NCBI RefSeq assembly: GCF_001870735.1
Contig: NZ_MORL01000007.1
Location: 186,001-250,000, forward strand
Length of the DNA: 64,000 nucleotides
Reading direction: 5' to 3'
DNA from: Arsenicibacter rosenii
GTDB taxonomy: Bacteria; Bacteroidota; Bacteroidia; Cytophagales; Spirosomataceae
A program made the translations under genes and the position numbers. Under the pieces are notes generated by a model. The model had not been told where the DNA came from. It did not search any database and saw only the letters and a list, made by a program, of their open reading frames with translations. Below are positions 23,684 to 32,262 of this stretch, in pieces; position 1 is the first letter of the stretch; each line of letters begins with the position of its first letter.

Positions 23684-23736
23684 GAGGACAAAGATTATAG
23701 GCCTTCACTTCTTCGGAACAGAGGGCCTTGCTGTGA

Positions 23737-24645
23737 TTAGTTCAGAAAGTTTGATAACTGTCGGGCAATGTTGGCAGTATCCAGTCCGGACTGTTGCTGA
23801 TGATACTGCTGGCTGCCGTATAAGCCATCCGGATACCCCTGTGCCGATAGGCTGACAAACTTGCTTGGCGTAATGCCTTTTTCAAGCAGTTTAACCGAAA
23901 GTTGCTGTGCCAGTCCACCGATGGATACATGTTCTTCCACAATGAGCATTGGTTTTCCTGTCCAGCTATTCGCCTGTTCATCAGGAAGTGAAAGCGGTAA
24001 ATTAGTCGCTGTAAAGACGTCAAATTGACCGGCCAGTTCCTGATTGTCCAGTGCCTTCAGCGCATTGGCTGCCACCGGACCCAGTGCAACAATCGTACCA
24101 CGCGAAACTTCACTTTTGACAATTTGTTTGAAGGTCCCCATGCGTTGGGCACCTTCCGGTGTGACAGGGCCGGCACCGAGTCGCAGATAGGCTGGCCGTG
24201 CCTCGGTAACAATCTGTTCGAGCATAGGTTCGACTTCGTCAGCAAATGCCGGAATGTAGGTATTTACGTTTTGTAAGCTGCTCAGGCAGGCTAAATCTTC
24301 AATGGCATGGTGAGATGACCCCATGATGCCATAGCCATAACCACCGCCGTTACCGACGATGAATACCGGCATATTGTGCAAACACACATCGTTTCGGAAT
24401 TGCTCCAGACACCGGTAAACGGCAAAAGGCGCAATGCTGTACACAAACACTTTGTATCCTTTATAGGCCATACCAGCGGCCACACCAACCATATTTTGTT
24501 CGGCCACTCCTGCGTTGATAAAACGTGGCCCCATGGTTGTCTGTAGATTCTCCAATGCACTATAACCAAGGTCACCTGTAATGAAGACGATCTTTTCGTC
24601 TTCACGCGCAAGTCGCTCCATGGCGGCAGAAAATTCTTTTCTCAT
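23737..24645 (-). CDS. Transketolase C-terminal subunit (split transketolase)
   Basis: About 302 residues covering the pyrimidine-binding and C-terminal domains of a thiamine-diphosphate transketolase. Visible are FITGDLGYSALEN, FINAGVAEQNMVGVAAGMA with the cofactor-activating glutamate, and the substrate-region loop YGIMGSSHHAIED. The start MRKEFSAAMERLA at 24645 matches the family; an ATG at 24657 adds four residues. The matching N-terminal half is at 27234-28037, separated from it by the epimerase-GT2 and coiled-coil genes. Its location in a polysaccharide block suggests a two-carbon transfer in sugar synthesis rather than the pentose-phosphate pathway. Confidence 0.88.
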   Translation of the reverse strand: MRKEFSAAMERLAREDEKIVFITGDLGYSALENLQTTMGPRFINAGVAEQNMVGVAAGMAYKGYKVFVYSIAPFAVYRCLEQFRNDVCLHNMPVFIVGNGGGYGYGIMGSSHHAIEDLACLSSLQNVNTYIPAFADEVEPMLEQIVTEARPAYLRLGAGPVTPEGAQRMGTFKQIVKSEVSRGTIVALGPVAANALKALDNQELAGQFDVFTATNLPLSLPDEQANSWTGKPMLIVEEHVSIGGLAQQLSVKLLEKGITPSKFVSLSAQGYPDGLYGSQQYHQQQSGLDTANIARQLSNFLN

Positions 24646-24695
24646 AATTCGAGTCAATTGCTTCGTACTGTTGCGGGTGAGACAACAGGCTGAGG

Positions 24696-26711
24696 CTATT
24701 TAGATTTTCGTTGATCAATCAGCGTACTGATTTCGGCAGCAGTTTTGTACACTTTTATCCCTTTCTGCACCCGCGTCCGGATAAATTTCGGCCGTTTCTT
24801 CGTTTCTTCAAAAATCTTACTGATGTACTCTCCGAGGAACGAAATACCCAGCAGGTTAATTCCACCAAAGAAGGTGACCAGAATAATTACTGTTGACAGG
24901 CCAGCCGGGGTTTCCGGATAAAAAATAAACTTAGCCAGAATTTGCCACAGAACACCCAGAATGGACAGACCCGTTAGGGCAAAACCACTATACACCATCA
25001 GTTCGAGTGGTACAAAGCTGAATGAGAAAATGGCTTTACGGGCCCAGGCAATATTTTTCCGCCAGTTATTGGTCGAAACGCCGAACATGCGCTCCGGCCG
25101 GACGTAATTTACGCCGATCTGTTTAAAGCCCACCCACGCACGTAACCCCCGCAGGAACTGTTCTGTTTCGGGCAGACTAACCAGCTCCCGTACCACTTTA
25201 CGGTCGATGATTGAGAAATCACCGGCGTCGGTTGGGATATTGATGTAGGACAGGTTTTTGAAAATGCGGTAAAACGTCTTGTAGAAGAAGTGCAGCCACG
25301 GTTTCATTTCGCGCTGTACCCGAACGCCGTATACGACATCGTAACCTTCCTGCCATTTTGCATACAGTTGAGGAATTACCTCCGGCGGGTCCTGCAAATC
25401 ACCGTCCATCAGCACGACCATATCACCGGTCGAAATTTCCATGCCGCTCAAAAACGCCGATTGTGAGCCGAAATTCCGTGAATGCTTAATAGCGATGACG
25501 TTCGGATCTTTGGCACAAATCTGCTCTAAAACCTCGTCGGTATTATCGGGTGAATTATCGTTAACGAAGATGATCTCGTACCGGACTTTCATGTCATTAA
25601 ATGTCTTGACGAGGCGTTCGTACATGAACGGAATTGCCTGTGCATCTTTATAACAGGCAATGATTGGGGTAATAACCGGATTGAGAGATGGGGTTTTAAA
25701 GGCAGGAAGTACCCGGTCTGCATAGCTATTGGCGTTCTGCCAGGCGGCTGTTTTAAGCAAACCGTCGGCTAGGCTCGTTGTGGCTTTCCAGTTCAGGTCT
25801 TGCTCCGAAGCGGTCGGGTCACCGTACCACTCGGCAAGGTCCCAGTTGCGGTTATTCATACTACCCCAAACCGGCTCCGTTTTGATGGAGAATGCTTTGC
25901 GGGTTACCTCAACCAGGTCGCGCATAGTTGTTTTCCGGCCCGTTGCGATGTTGTATGACCGGCCGGAGATGCCTGATTTAACGTGTAAGGCCGCCTGCAC
26001 AAAGGCATACACACAGTCGTCGATATAGACAAAGTCGCGGCTAATATCCGGCGATACAAGCGGAGGCAGTTTGCCCTGATTAGCCTCTTCAACCAATCGC
26101 GGGATTAGGCGGTCAGGTTCTTCCCAGCCACCATAAATGGAGTATAACCGTAAATTGAGGGTATTCAGATTGTGCAGTTTGGCGTAATATTCAAGTACGT
26201 AGGCACCCGATACTTTTGAAACGGCATAATGGCTGTTTGGTTGAACAGGATCTGTTTCTTTAGGGGCCGTGCAGTTAAACCCGTACTCCGAACTACTGCC
26301 AGCATGAATATATACCATGTCCGGTGAGCAGTTTTCCAGAATATTTACTGTACCGATAACATTGGTTTCGTAGGTAAGTGAGACGTTTTTCTGTTTTGAG
26401 TAAGCCCCGTAAGCCGCCAGATTGAATATAGTTTGTGGTTTATAACGGTCAAACGTTTCTTTAACAGAGTTTATGGAAGTAATGTCACAGTGAATAATGT
26501 TTTCAGCCGGGACATCCAGCAATTTCAGGCGCCAGGCTTTGGTCGCATCGTGTGTGAGCGCATATACATCAGTCTGACCGGCCTGTTGGCGGGCGCGAAA
26601 AAGTTGTTCGAACAGATTGGCTCCGATAAAGCCACTCGCCCCGAAAACAAAAACAGGGCCGTTTAATTTGAGGATAGCGTCGTGTAGCAAACCAGCAGTT
26701 GAATTGGTCAT
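24696..26711 (-). CDS. Fusion: NAD-dependent sugar epimerase/dehydratase plus GT2 glycosyltransferase
   Basis: This 671-residue protein joins two enzymes. Residues 18-325 are an extended short-chain dehydrogenase with GASGFIG (24-30), HAGSSSEYG and the catalytic HYAVSK near residue 160. Residues 340-670 are a polyprenyl-phosphate GT2 with IIACYKDA, IIFVNDNSPDNT, the metal motif MDGDLQDPPE and two C-terminal membrane segments (about 565-590 and 605-635), as in GtrB/DPM proteins. The fusion suggests that a nucleotide sugar is modified and at once loaded on a lipid carrier. A -7-like TAATATTG lies 8 bases before the ATG, behind copy B of the bipartite motif. Confidence 0.88.
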   Translation of the reverse strand: MTNSTAGLLHDAILKLNGPVFVFGASGFIGANLFEQLFRARQQAGQTDVYALTHDATKAWRLKLLDVPAENIIHCDITSINSVKETFDRYKPQTIFNLAAYGAYSKQKNVSLTYETNVIGTVNILENCSPDMVYIHAGSSSEYGFNCTAPKETDPVQPNSHYAVSKVSGAYVLEYYAKLHNLNTLNLRLYSIYGGWEEPDRLIPRLVEEANQGKLPPLVSPDISRDFVYIDDCVYAFVQAALHVKSGISGRSYNIATGRKTTMRDLVEVTRKAFSIKTEPVWGSMNNRNWDLAEWYGDPTASEQDLNWKATTSLADGLLKTAAWQNANSYADRVLPAFKTPSLNPVITPIIACYKDAQAIPFMYERLVKTFNDMKVRYEIIFVNDNSPDNTDEVLEQICAKDPNVIAIKHSRNFGSQSAFLSGMEISTGDMVVLMDGDLQDPPEVIPQLYAKWQEGYDVVYGVRVQREMKPWLHFFYKTFYRIFKNLSYINIPTDAGDFSIIDRKVVRELVSLPETEQFLRGLRAWVGFKQIGVNYVRPERMFGVSTNNWRKNIAWARKAIFSFSFVPLELMVYSGFALTGLSILGVLWQILAKFIFYPETPAGLSTVIILVTFFGGINLLGISFLGEYISKIFEETKKRPKFIRTRVQKGIKVYKTAAEISTLIDQRKSK

Positions 26712-26719
26712 TCAGGGCA

Positions 26720-26727
26720 CAATATTA
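26720..26727 (-). promoter_or_regulatory. -7-like element before the epimerase-GT2 gene
   Basis: TAATATTG on the minus strand matches TAnnTTTG at 7 of 8 positions, 10 bases downstream of the bipartite motif and 8 bases before the ATG. Confidence 0.5.
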
Positions 26728-26737
26728 CAAGAATTGC

Positions 26738-26767
26738 CCGTAAGTTTTGCCAAAAAATTGGACTTTA
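26738..26767 (-). promoter_or_regulatory. Bipartite promoter motif, copy B
   Basis: Read on the minus strand: TAAAGTCCAATTTT, eight bases (TTGGCAAA), ACTTACGG. Twenty-two bases in two blocks are identical to the copy at 19084-19113 with the same spacing. Confidence 0.65.
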
Positions 26768-26792
26768 GAGGGAGTGGTACTAATAGAGGTTC

Positions 26793-27179
26793 TTATTTTA
26801 GCTTTTCCTGTAGAATTGTAAGAATAAGCGTTTGTACTTGCCGAATATCTGCTAACTGAGCGTGAACGGCTTTAAATTGCTCCTCAACCTGATCAAACCG
26901 CCGGTCAACCTGTTCAAACCGCTGATCAACCTGTTCAAATCGCCGGTCAACCTGTTCAAACCGCTGATCGACCTGTTCAAACCGCTGATCGACCTGATCA
27001 AACCGCTGATCGACCTGTTTAAATTGTTGCCTGACCTCTTCAAATCCACGGAGTGTTTCCTGCCGGTTGGATTTAACGTCAATCGTCAATTCCGCAAGGC
27101 CTTTTGCAATGCTTTCGATCTGCCGTCCGTGATCGACAGTAAGCTGTTCCAGTTGTTCTACGCGTTGTTCTAAATACAT
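26793..27179 (-). CDS. Heptad-repeat coiled-coil protein
   Basis: This 128-residue protein is mostly a long coiled coil. From about residue 48 a seven-residue unit, QVDQRFE with D/E and Q/R variants, repeats about nine times with no break, then ends in a hydrophobic tail (VQTLILTILQEKLK). It resembles short DUF1640/CCDC90-like or tail-fibre-type coils, but no enzyme domain is present. It sits between the two halves of a split transketolase and has its own -7 element. A role as a trimeric or dimeric scaffold is possible; function is unknown. Confidence 0.7.
   Translation of the reverse strand: MYLEQRVEQLEQLTVDHGRQIESIAKGLAELTIDVKSNRQETLRGFEEVRQQFKQVDQRFDQVDQRFEQVDQRFEQVDRRFEQVDQRFEQVDRRFDQVEEQFKAVHAQLADIRQVQTLILTILQEKLK
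26889..27035 (-). repeat. Tandem 21-bp repeats within the coiled-coil gene
   Basis: Six adjacent 21-bp units (26889-27014), such as those beginning CTGTTCAAACCGCTGATC, are followed by one degenerate unit (27015-27035). Each unit encodes one and the same heptad repeated three residues out of phase, so unit gain or loss changes coil length without a frameshift. Confidence 0.9.
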
Positions 27180-27183
27180 AAAA

Positions 27184-27191
27184 CAAATTTA
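27184..27191 (-). promoter_or_regulatory. -7 element 4 bases before the coiled-coil ATG
   Basis: TAAATTTG on the minus strand matches TAnnTTTG exactly and is separated from the ATG at 27179 by TTTT only. If used, transcription would begin at about the start codon. Confidence 0.55.
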
Positions 27192-27233
27192 TTTTTTTTC
27201 ATACAGAAGGCCTTGCGTTTTTTCGTAAGTGGA

Positions 27234-28037
27234 TCAGAAGTAGCGCGACGTCACATCGTCAACTGCTTGCGCATATTGATCCGGTGTCATTGGCAGATAG
27301 TGCCACTCTAACCGGTCTTCCATGTACGAAACTCCTTTCCCTTTGATGGTATGGGCAACAACTACCTTGGGAACGCCATTCGGACGTCCGCTTACCTCAT
27401 CAATCGCGCTTGTCAGGGACTGGACATCATGGCCATCCGCTTCAACAACATCGAATCCGATGGCTTTCCATTTGGCTGGGTCGGCCGTATCACCTAGTAC
27501 ATCCTGCGTATAGCCAAAGCCCTGCAACCCGTTTTTATCAATTAAAATAATCAGGTTATCCAGCTGGTTCTGCATAGCGAAGTGAGCGGCTTCCCAGGTA
27601 GTGCCTTCGTTGGTTTCGCCGTCAGACATCAGCACAAAGACCCTACCGTTTTCACCGGTAAGTTTATTCGCTTTGGCGATGCCTGTACCAATTGGCAGGC
27701 CGTGACCCAGCGAGCCGGTCGCAAACGGAATACCTTTGTGCTTGTTCGGGGCAGGGTGTGCAGGTAGGGTAGTGCCATTCAGGTAGTAGGAAGCCAGATC
27801 GGCATCCGTTAATTCACCCAGATGATGCAGGCTGGCATACAAAGCCGCTGCGGCATGGCCTTTTGACAGAATAAAGGTATCCTGTTCGCGTTTTCGTAAA
27901 ATAAGCGAAGCCGCGATAATGTCAATGCAGCTTAGGGAGCAGCCGATATGACCGGCATGCGCCTGATTGTATAAGTCGAGTACTTTGAGCCGTAACTGGC
28001 CGCAAAGCGTTTTTGTATCGATAGCTTCTGTTACCAA
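27234..28037 (-). CDS. Transketolase N-terminal subunit (split transketolase)
   Basis: This 267-residue protein is the thiamine-diphosphate-binding half of a transketolase. It has HAGHIGCSLSCIDI, FILSKGHAAAALYA, GSLGHGLPIGTGIA and the cofactor motif SDGETNEG followed by DKNGLQGFG (the GDG-like motif to the Asn). Paired with the C-half at 23737-24645 it would make a complete heteromeric enzyme. Known split forms act in specialised carbohydrate pathways; here the neighbours suggest building or extending a surface sugar. It lies 63 bp after the GT-C gene. Confidence 0.88.
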   Translation of the reverse strand: MVTEAIDTKTLCGQLRLKVLDLYNQAHAGHIGCSLSCIDIIAASLILRKREQDTFILSKGHAAAALYASLHHLGELTDADLASYYLNGTTLPAHPAPNKHKGIPFATGSLGHGLPIGTGIAKANKLTGENGRVFVLMSDGETNEGTTWEAAHFAMQNQLDNLIILIDKNGLQGFGYTQDVLGDTADPAKWKAIGFDVVEADGHDVQSLTSAIDEVSGRPNGVPKVVVAHTIKGKGVSYMEDRLEWHYLPMTPDQYAQAVDDVTSRYF

Positions 28038-28100
28038 AGTAGTTGTGGTTTCCCGTTGGTAGAATAAAAAATCAGCCCGGACAAAGGTGCCGTTTTACGG

Positions 28101-29873
28101 TTAATATCTGACGTTCTTCAGGTCAAAAATAGTGATTTTTTGGCCTGTATTACCTTTGACCAACACAATTTTGTCCCGTTCGTCAGGGTCAATGCGTTGG
28201 ATATAGGTCGCTTTTTCCGGTAAATAAACATTTACCAGCTGGGCATCTAACAAAGCGACTGGCGAATAAGTTTTGTCGATCTTTTCATCGTAAATCATTC
28301 GCTTCATGTTGGGGTACAGAATGGTATCACCCTGCGCGTATTGTTGTTCGAGTTGTTTGGCCGAGTACCAGTACGGATTCTCAATCCGTGGCTTTTCGAA
28401 GTAGGTGTATTTCCCCTGCTCGCCATCATAAATATGGCCCAATAGCTCTGCAACAAAGAAAAGCTGTACCGCCAGCACTGCCGCAACCGGCAGACTGAAG
28501 CCACGTGGTATGGCAACCAGCTGTTTCAGGCCCATGGCAATCAGGATACAGACATACGGAAAGGAAAAGCCGGAGTAGCGTTGGGTGATGCCGAAGGTGT
28601 GACCAGACCGCCAGGCCATAAACAACAGGAAAAACGTAGGGACAAACGTCAGCAATACCATCAGCAATACGAGCCTCTTCTGTTGAGAATCCGTTTTTGT
28701 CAGGACATGGTAAACAATCAGATAAATGATCGGGACAGCGGCAGACAACACCAGGAACCGCAGCGGAACAACCGAATAAACCGGCATACCCGCTATCAGG
28801 ATCAGCGTTGGGGCAACCTGTAACCAGACCGGTCGCTGCGGCGTACGGGCAGTAAGACTCCGGTGCAGGAGAAAGGTAAAAACGCCACCCAGCAACAGCG
28901 CCAGTGCCGAATTCCGCAGACCAATCAGCGCGCTGCCTAACCCGTTTGTAAAAATAAACAGGTCCGTAAAAATTGGAACTGCCCTTTTAGTAATGTTGGG
29001 AATCGTTGCCGGTAAAATCATACCGAAAGGCGAGCCCAGCGGATTCGTTTCTGCGATGTTCTTGTAGAATTTTGCCTGGTAGGCCAGAGTCTGGAACGTG
29101 TATTTACCGCCTCCGAATATAAACCAGAGCGAAATAAGCCCCAGGCCGATGATGGCCGTTCCGGCGAGGGTAAACCAGGCACTCCGGTTTCGTAGATAAA
29201 ACAGAGCATAAATACCATGACAGAGGAATACCGTCACGGTCAGGTAGTGGGAGAGAACCGATATAGCGAAGATCAGGCCATAGCTAATGTATAGGCCAAC
29301 GGGTTTGTTGTGCGGGGACTGTTTCACCTGTTCCATGATCAGAAGAAACACATGAGTCGCCAACAGGGTCAGGAAAAAGGACATGGAATAGTTACGCGCC
29401 ATCTGGCTGTAGGCCACAAAAAAAGGCTCAATCGCGGCTAAACCACTACTAACCAAGGCCAGACTGTCGGACTTGAAATGCCGGCGGACAAAAACAAAAA
29501 GGAGCACGACTGTAAACGTGCTGAATAACACCGACGGCAAACGCATCGACAGATCACTCAGACCGAAGACTTCCATCCAGGCCCATAGTACCGCATAATA
29601 CGACGGACTGTTGCCGATATCACCGCGAATGTTGGCCTCAACAAAATCAGCAATGGTTTTAGGTGCCCAGAACTCCTGTGGTGTAAAATACTTTTTGGTA
29701 AAAACGTCTTTCTGATTCGCCCCTTCAAGACAAACCCCCTGACTGATCAGTAAGGTTGATTTTTCGTCGAAGTAAATGCCATATTTGCCTGCATTATGAA
29801 GTCGTAAAAAAAAGGCGAGCAGCACAATGCCACTCAAAACAATAAGCGCGTTCTGCCTGGTTAATGTAAACAT
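28101..29873 (-). CDS. GT-C glycosyltransferase (family 39/83, ArnT/PMT-like)
   Basis: This 590-residue protein has about eleven membrane segments. The first external loop holds the acidic motif YFDEKST, the position of the catalytic Asp/Glu in PMT and ArnT enzymes, and PSYYAVLWAWMEVFGLSDLSMRLPS is the typical second-loop region. A soluble C-terminal domain follows. It should transfer a sugar from a polyprenyl-phosphate carrier outside the membrane, fitting the polyprenyl-sugar synthases encoded nearby. It is the first gene of the leftward block. Confidence 0.85.
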   Translation of the reverse strand: MFTLTRQNALIVLSGIVLLAFFLRLHNAGKYGIYFDEKSTLLISQGVCLEGANQKDVFTKKYFTPQEFWAPKTIADFVEANIRGDIGNSPSYYAVLWAWMEVFGLSDLSMRLPSVLFSTFTVVLLFVFVRRHFKSDSLALVSSGLAAIEPFFVAYSQMARNYSMSFFLTLLATHVFLLIMEQVKQSPHNKPVGLYISYGLIFAISVLSHYLTVTVFLCHGIYALFYLRNRSAWFTLAGTAIIGLGLISLWFIFGGGKYTFQTLAYQAKFYKNIAETNPLGSPFGMILPATIPNITKRAVPIFTDLFIFTNGLGSALIGLRNSALALLLGGVFTFLLHRSLTARTPQRPVWLQVAPTLILIAGMPVYSVVPLRFLVLSAAVPIIYLIVYHVLTKTDSQQKRLVLLMVLLTFVPTFFLLFMAWRSGHTFGITQRYSGFSFPYVCILIAMGLKQLVAIPRGFSLPVAAVLAVQLFFVAELLGHIYDGEQGKYTYFEKPRIENPYWYSAKQLEQQYAQGDTILYPNMKRMIYDEKIDKTYSPVALLDAQLVNVYLPEKATYIQRIDPDERDKIVLVKGNTGQKITIFDLKNVRY

Positions 29874-29891
29874 ATGAAAGATGTTGGGCGG

Positions 29892-29899
29892 TAAAAGTA
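29892..29899 (-). promoter_or_regulatory. Possible -7 element for the GT-C gene
   Basis: TACTTTTA on the minus strand matches TAnnTTTG at 7 of 8 positions, 18 bases before the ATG at 29873. Confidence 0.35.
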
Positions 29900-30010
29900 C
29901 TGGTTACCGTGCCGGATGCCAAATCTATAGGCTATCTCTTAGGCTACGGAAAGCAGATTCAACCACTGGTTGGTTGGCTGAGGAGAAAATCGGGGCTTCA
30001 GACAAATGTA

Positions 30011-32035
30011 CTACATTTTCATAATTGTAAATTCTACACGGCGGTTCAGGCGGCGTTTTTCTTCTGTCTCGTTACTGGCGATGGGTTTACTGGGCCCCCA
30101 TGCCTTGGTCTGAATCCGTTTTTCGGTAATGCCCTTGCTGATCAGATAGTCTTTTACGACACGGACCCGATCTTCGGCCAGCTTCATGTTTGGCGCCCAT
30201 TCGCCCTGATTATCGGTATGCCCCTCAATCATAATCTCCATATCGGCATATTTGTTCATCATATCCACGATGCGGTCCAGCTCAACATTAGCGCCTTCGA
30301 GAAGATCAAATTTGCTTTGCTCAAACAACACCTCGCGCATGACAATTTTCTGCCCTGGCTGAATCGGAATCAGGTACAGATTGCGTTTTATATCGCGGAA
30401 ACGTTTATCCTTGCTAAGATCCAGCGTTTCACTGGCAGGAAAGTAGCCTTCTTTGGTTGCGGTTAAATTGTAGGCCGACTGAGTCGGGACAATCATTTTA
30501 TATTCCCCGGTTTCGGGATCATACTCCACTTTGGTGATCTCTTTGTTCTTGTCCTGCAAGAGGCCCGTGGCAACCTCCGAAGAGACCGGTTTTTTGCTTT
30601 GCGCATCCAGTACCTGACCGGAAATGATGGCGACCGGATCAGGCTTGATAGCCGGAAACAGCTTTAAACGGAAAATGTCGTCTTCGCCCAGTGAATTGGC
30701 CCGTGAACTCAGGTAGGCAAAGTCACCGGCCGCGGGGATGGTAAAATAACCATCCCACTCAGGGGTATTAATCGAAGGGCCAAGATTCTCCGGTGTCGAC
30801 CAGTTAGTCCAGGTATCATCCTGCCGACGGGTAACGAAAATATCGCCCTTACCGTAGCCGGGCAGGCCGCCTGAGGTGAAATACAGCGTCCGGCCATCAG
30901 CAGCCAGAAAGGGAGAGCTTTCAAAATCGGCCGTATTAACCGTTGCCCCGAGGGTTTTGGGTTCTGTCCAGGTACGATTACTTTGCAGGAAGGACACATA
31001 CAGGTCACGGTTGCCTTCGGTATCTTTTCGCTGAACGGCCAGAATCATGGTTTTGCCATCCGGCGAAACGGTGAATTCTAACTGGTTATCCTTGTGCAGG
31101 TTATAATTATTCGTGATTTTACACTCAACCGGAAACGACCAGCCGGCCTTTGTATGCGTTGATTTGGAAATACCGAACGCCAGACCACCCTCCGGTTTGT
31201 ATACGTTAATCAGGTAAATGGTGCGGCCGTCGGTCGACATACCACTGATGGCGTTATCTCCGTCGTTATTGATCGGCCCGCCGATGTTAACAGCTTCGCT
31301 CCAGACCCCGCCGGATTCCAGGTTTGAGTACCAGACATCCTGCTTGTTGGGACTGCCAATGTTGTTCTTGTTGAAGTTTCGGGTAAAATACAGCGTTTTG
31401 CCGTCGGGGGCGATGACGGGAGCAACCTCCTGACCCGTGGTATTGATGGTTTTACCTAAATTTTCTTTTTGTAAGTCTTTGGGCGTGCCTTTTGAGACGT
31501 TCACGTCAATAGGTAGCGGGGTAGCCGCGCCGGATAGCCCGATGGCGTCAATCTGGTTGGGACCTTTCAGCGCACCGGTGTTCAGATAAACCTTTACCTG
31601 GGCAATGCTCAGCGAGGTATCCTTAAGCATCACGTAGAGCGCCGGTTCGGCACGGGCAGCGGCATTTGCCTGATAAACCGGATATTCTGTCCCTTTGGCA
31701 TCGTAGGCAATAACGCGGATGACCGCCCCGGGGTTTACGTTTTCAGCAATGATAATCTGTCTGGCATTCATGGGCTTATCAAACCCGACATGAATCCACT
31801 CCTCATTCGGACTATCGGGGTAGAGTGGTGCCCACGCACAGACCGATTCTCCTGTCTGTGGAAGCTTGCTGGGGCGGCCAAGTGCCTGTGAGGCCTTGTA
31901 CTGCTGACCATATACTTCGCCTTTCCCTTCCGATGAAACACCGATAACACGACTCGCCCACTGGACTGTTTGCGCAGAGACATCCATACAAAACAGCCAT
32001 AGACTTAAGCTAACCAAAACACCTTTCATGCGCAT
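30011..32035 (-). CDS. OmpA-family protein with PD40 repeats
   Basis: About 674 residues. A signal peptide (MKGVLVSLSLWLFCMDVSAQ) leads to an N-terminal beta-rich domain with a GFDKPMNARQIII strand, then several WD40-like PD40 repeats (APDGKTLYFTRNF, SPDGKTMILAVQ, AADGRTLYFTSGG), a carboxypeptidase-regulatory-like domain (about 475-560) and a C-terminal OmpA domain with MIEGHTDNQGE and RRLNRRVEFTI that binds peptidoglycan. Such proteins are common outer-membrane anchors in Bacteroidota, some tied to gliding or type IX secretion, but nothing here points to a specific partner. The ATG at 32035 or 32029 fits the signal peptide better than 32050. Confidence 0.88.
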   Translation of the reverse strand: MRMKGVLVSLSLWLFCMDVSAQTVQWASRVIGVSSEGKGEVYGQQYKASQALGRPSKLPQTGESVCAWAPLYPDSPNEEWIHVGFDKPMNARQIIIAENVNPGAVIRVIAYDAKGTEYPVYQANAAARAEPALYVMLKDTSLSIAQVKVYLNTGALKGPNQIDAIGLSGAATPLPIDVNVSKGTPKDLQKENLGKTINTTGQEVAPVIAPDGKTLYFTRNFNKNNIGSPNKQDVWYSNLESGGVWSEAVNIGGPINNDGDNAISGMSTDGRTIYLINVYKPEGGLAFGISKSTHTKAGWSFPVECKITNNYNLHKDNQLEFTVSPDGKTMILAVQRKDTEGNRDLYVSFLQSNRTWTEPKTLGATVNTADFESSPFLAADGRTLYFTSGGLPGYGKGDIFVTRRQDDTWTNWSTPENLGPSINTPEWDGYFTIPAAGDFAYLSSRANSLGEDDIFRLKLFPAIKPDPVAIISGQVLDAQSKKPVSSEVATGLLQDKNKEITKVEYDPETGEYKMIVPTQSAYNLTATKEGYFPASETLDLSKDKRFRDIKRNLYLIPIQPGQKIVMREVLFEQSKFDLLEGANVELDRIVDMMNKYADMEIMIEGHTDNQGEWAPNMKLAEDRVRVVKDYLISKGITEKRIQTKAWGPSKPIASNETEEKRRLNRRVEFTIMKM

Positions 32036-32187
32036 GAAAAAACCAACCACAAAAATTGTGCGGATTAAGTTAGTAACAAAACCCCATTTTATGAATACAG
32101 CCTTTTATTTTTCAACGGTCCGAGAAAGCCGATATTTTTTGGACGGTTCCCGGAAAGGATTAACCTCTATTTATACCAGATAAATGG

Positions 32188-32222
32188 TTTGGTGTACTTC
32201 CATTGGGCAATCAGTAATATTG
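32188..32222 (+). promoter_or_regulatory. Possible promoter of the permease gene
   Basis: TTTG at 32188-32191 and TAATATTG at 32215-32222 (7 of 8 to TAnnTTTG) are spaced 23 bp apart, giving a leader of about 35 nt before the ATG at 32263. Confidence 0.4.
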
Positions 32223-32262
32223 TCTAATTTACGCCTTTCATTGCAAAAAATTAACATTCCTG

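Noticed and set aside
26889-27035. Short regular repeats that could suggest a CRISPR array
   Set aside because: Units are 21 bp with no unique spacers and lie inside a coding frame as heptad repeats.
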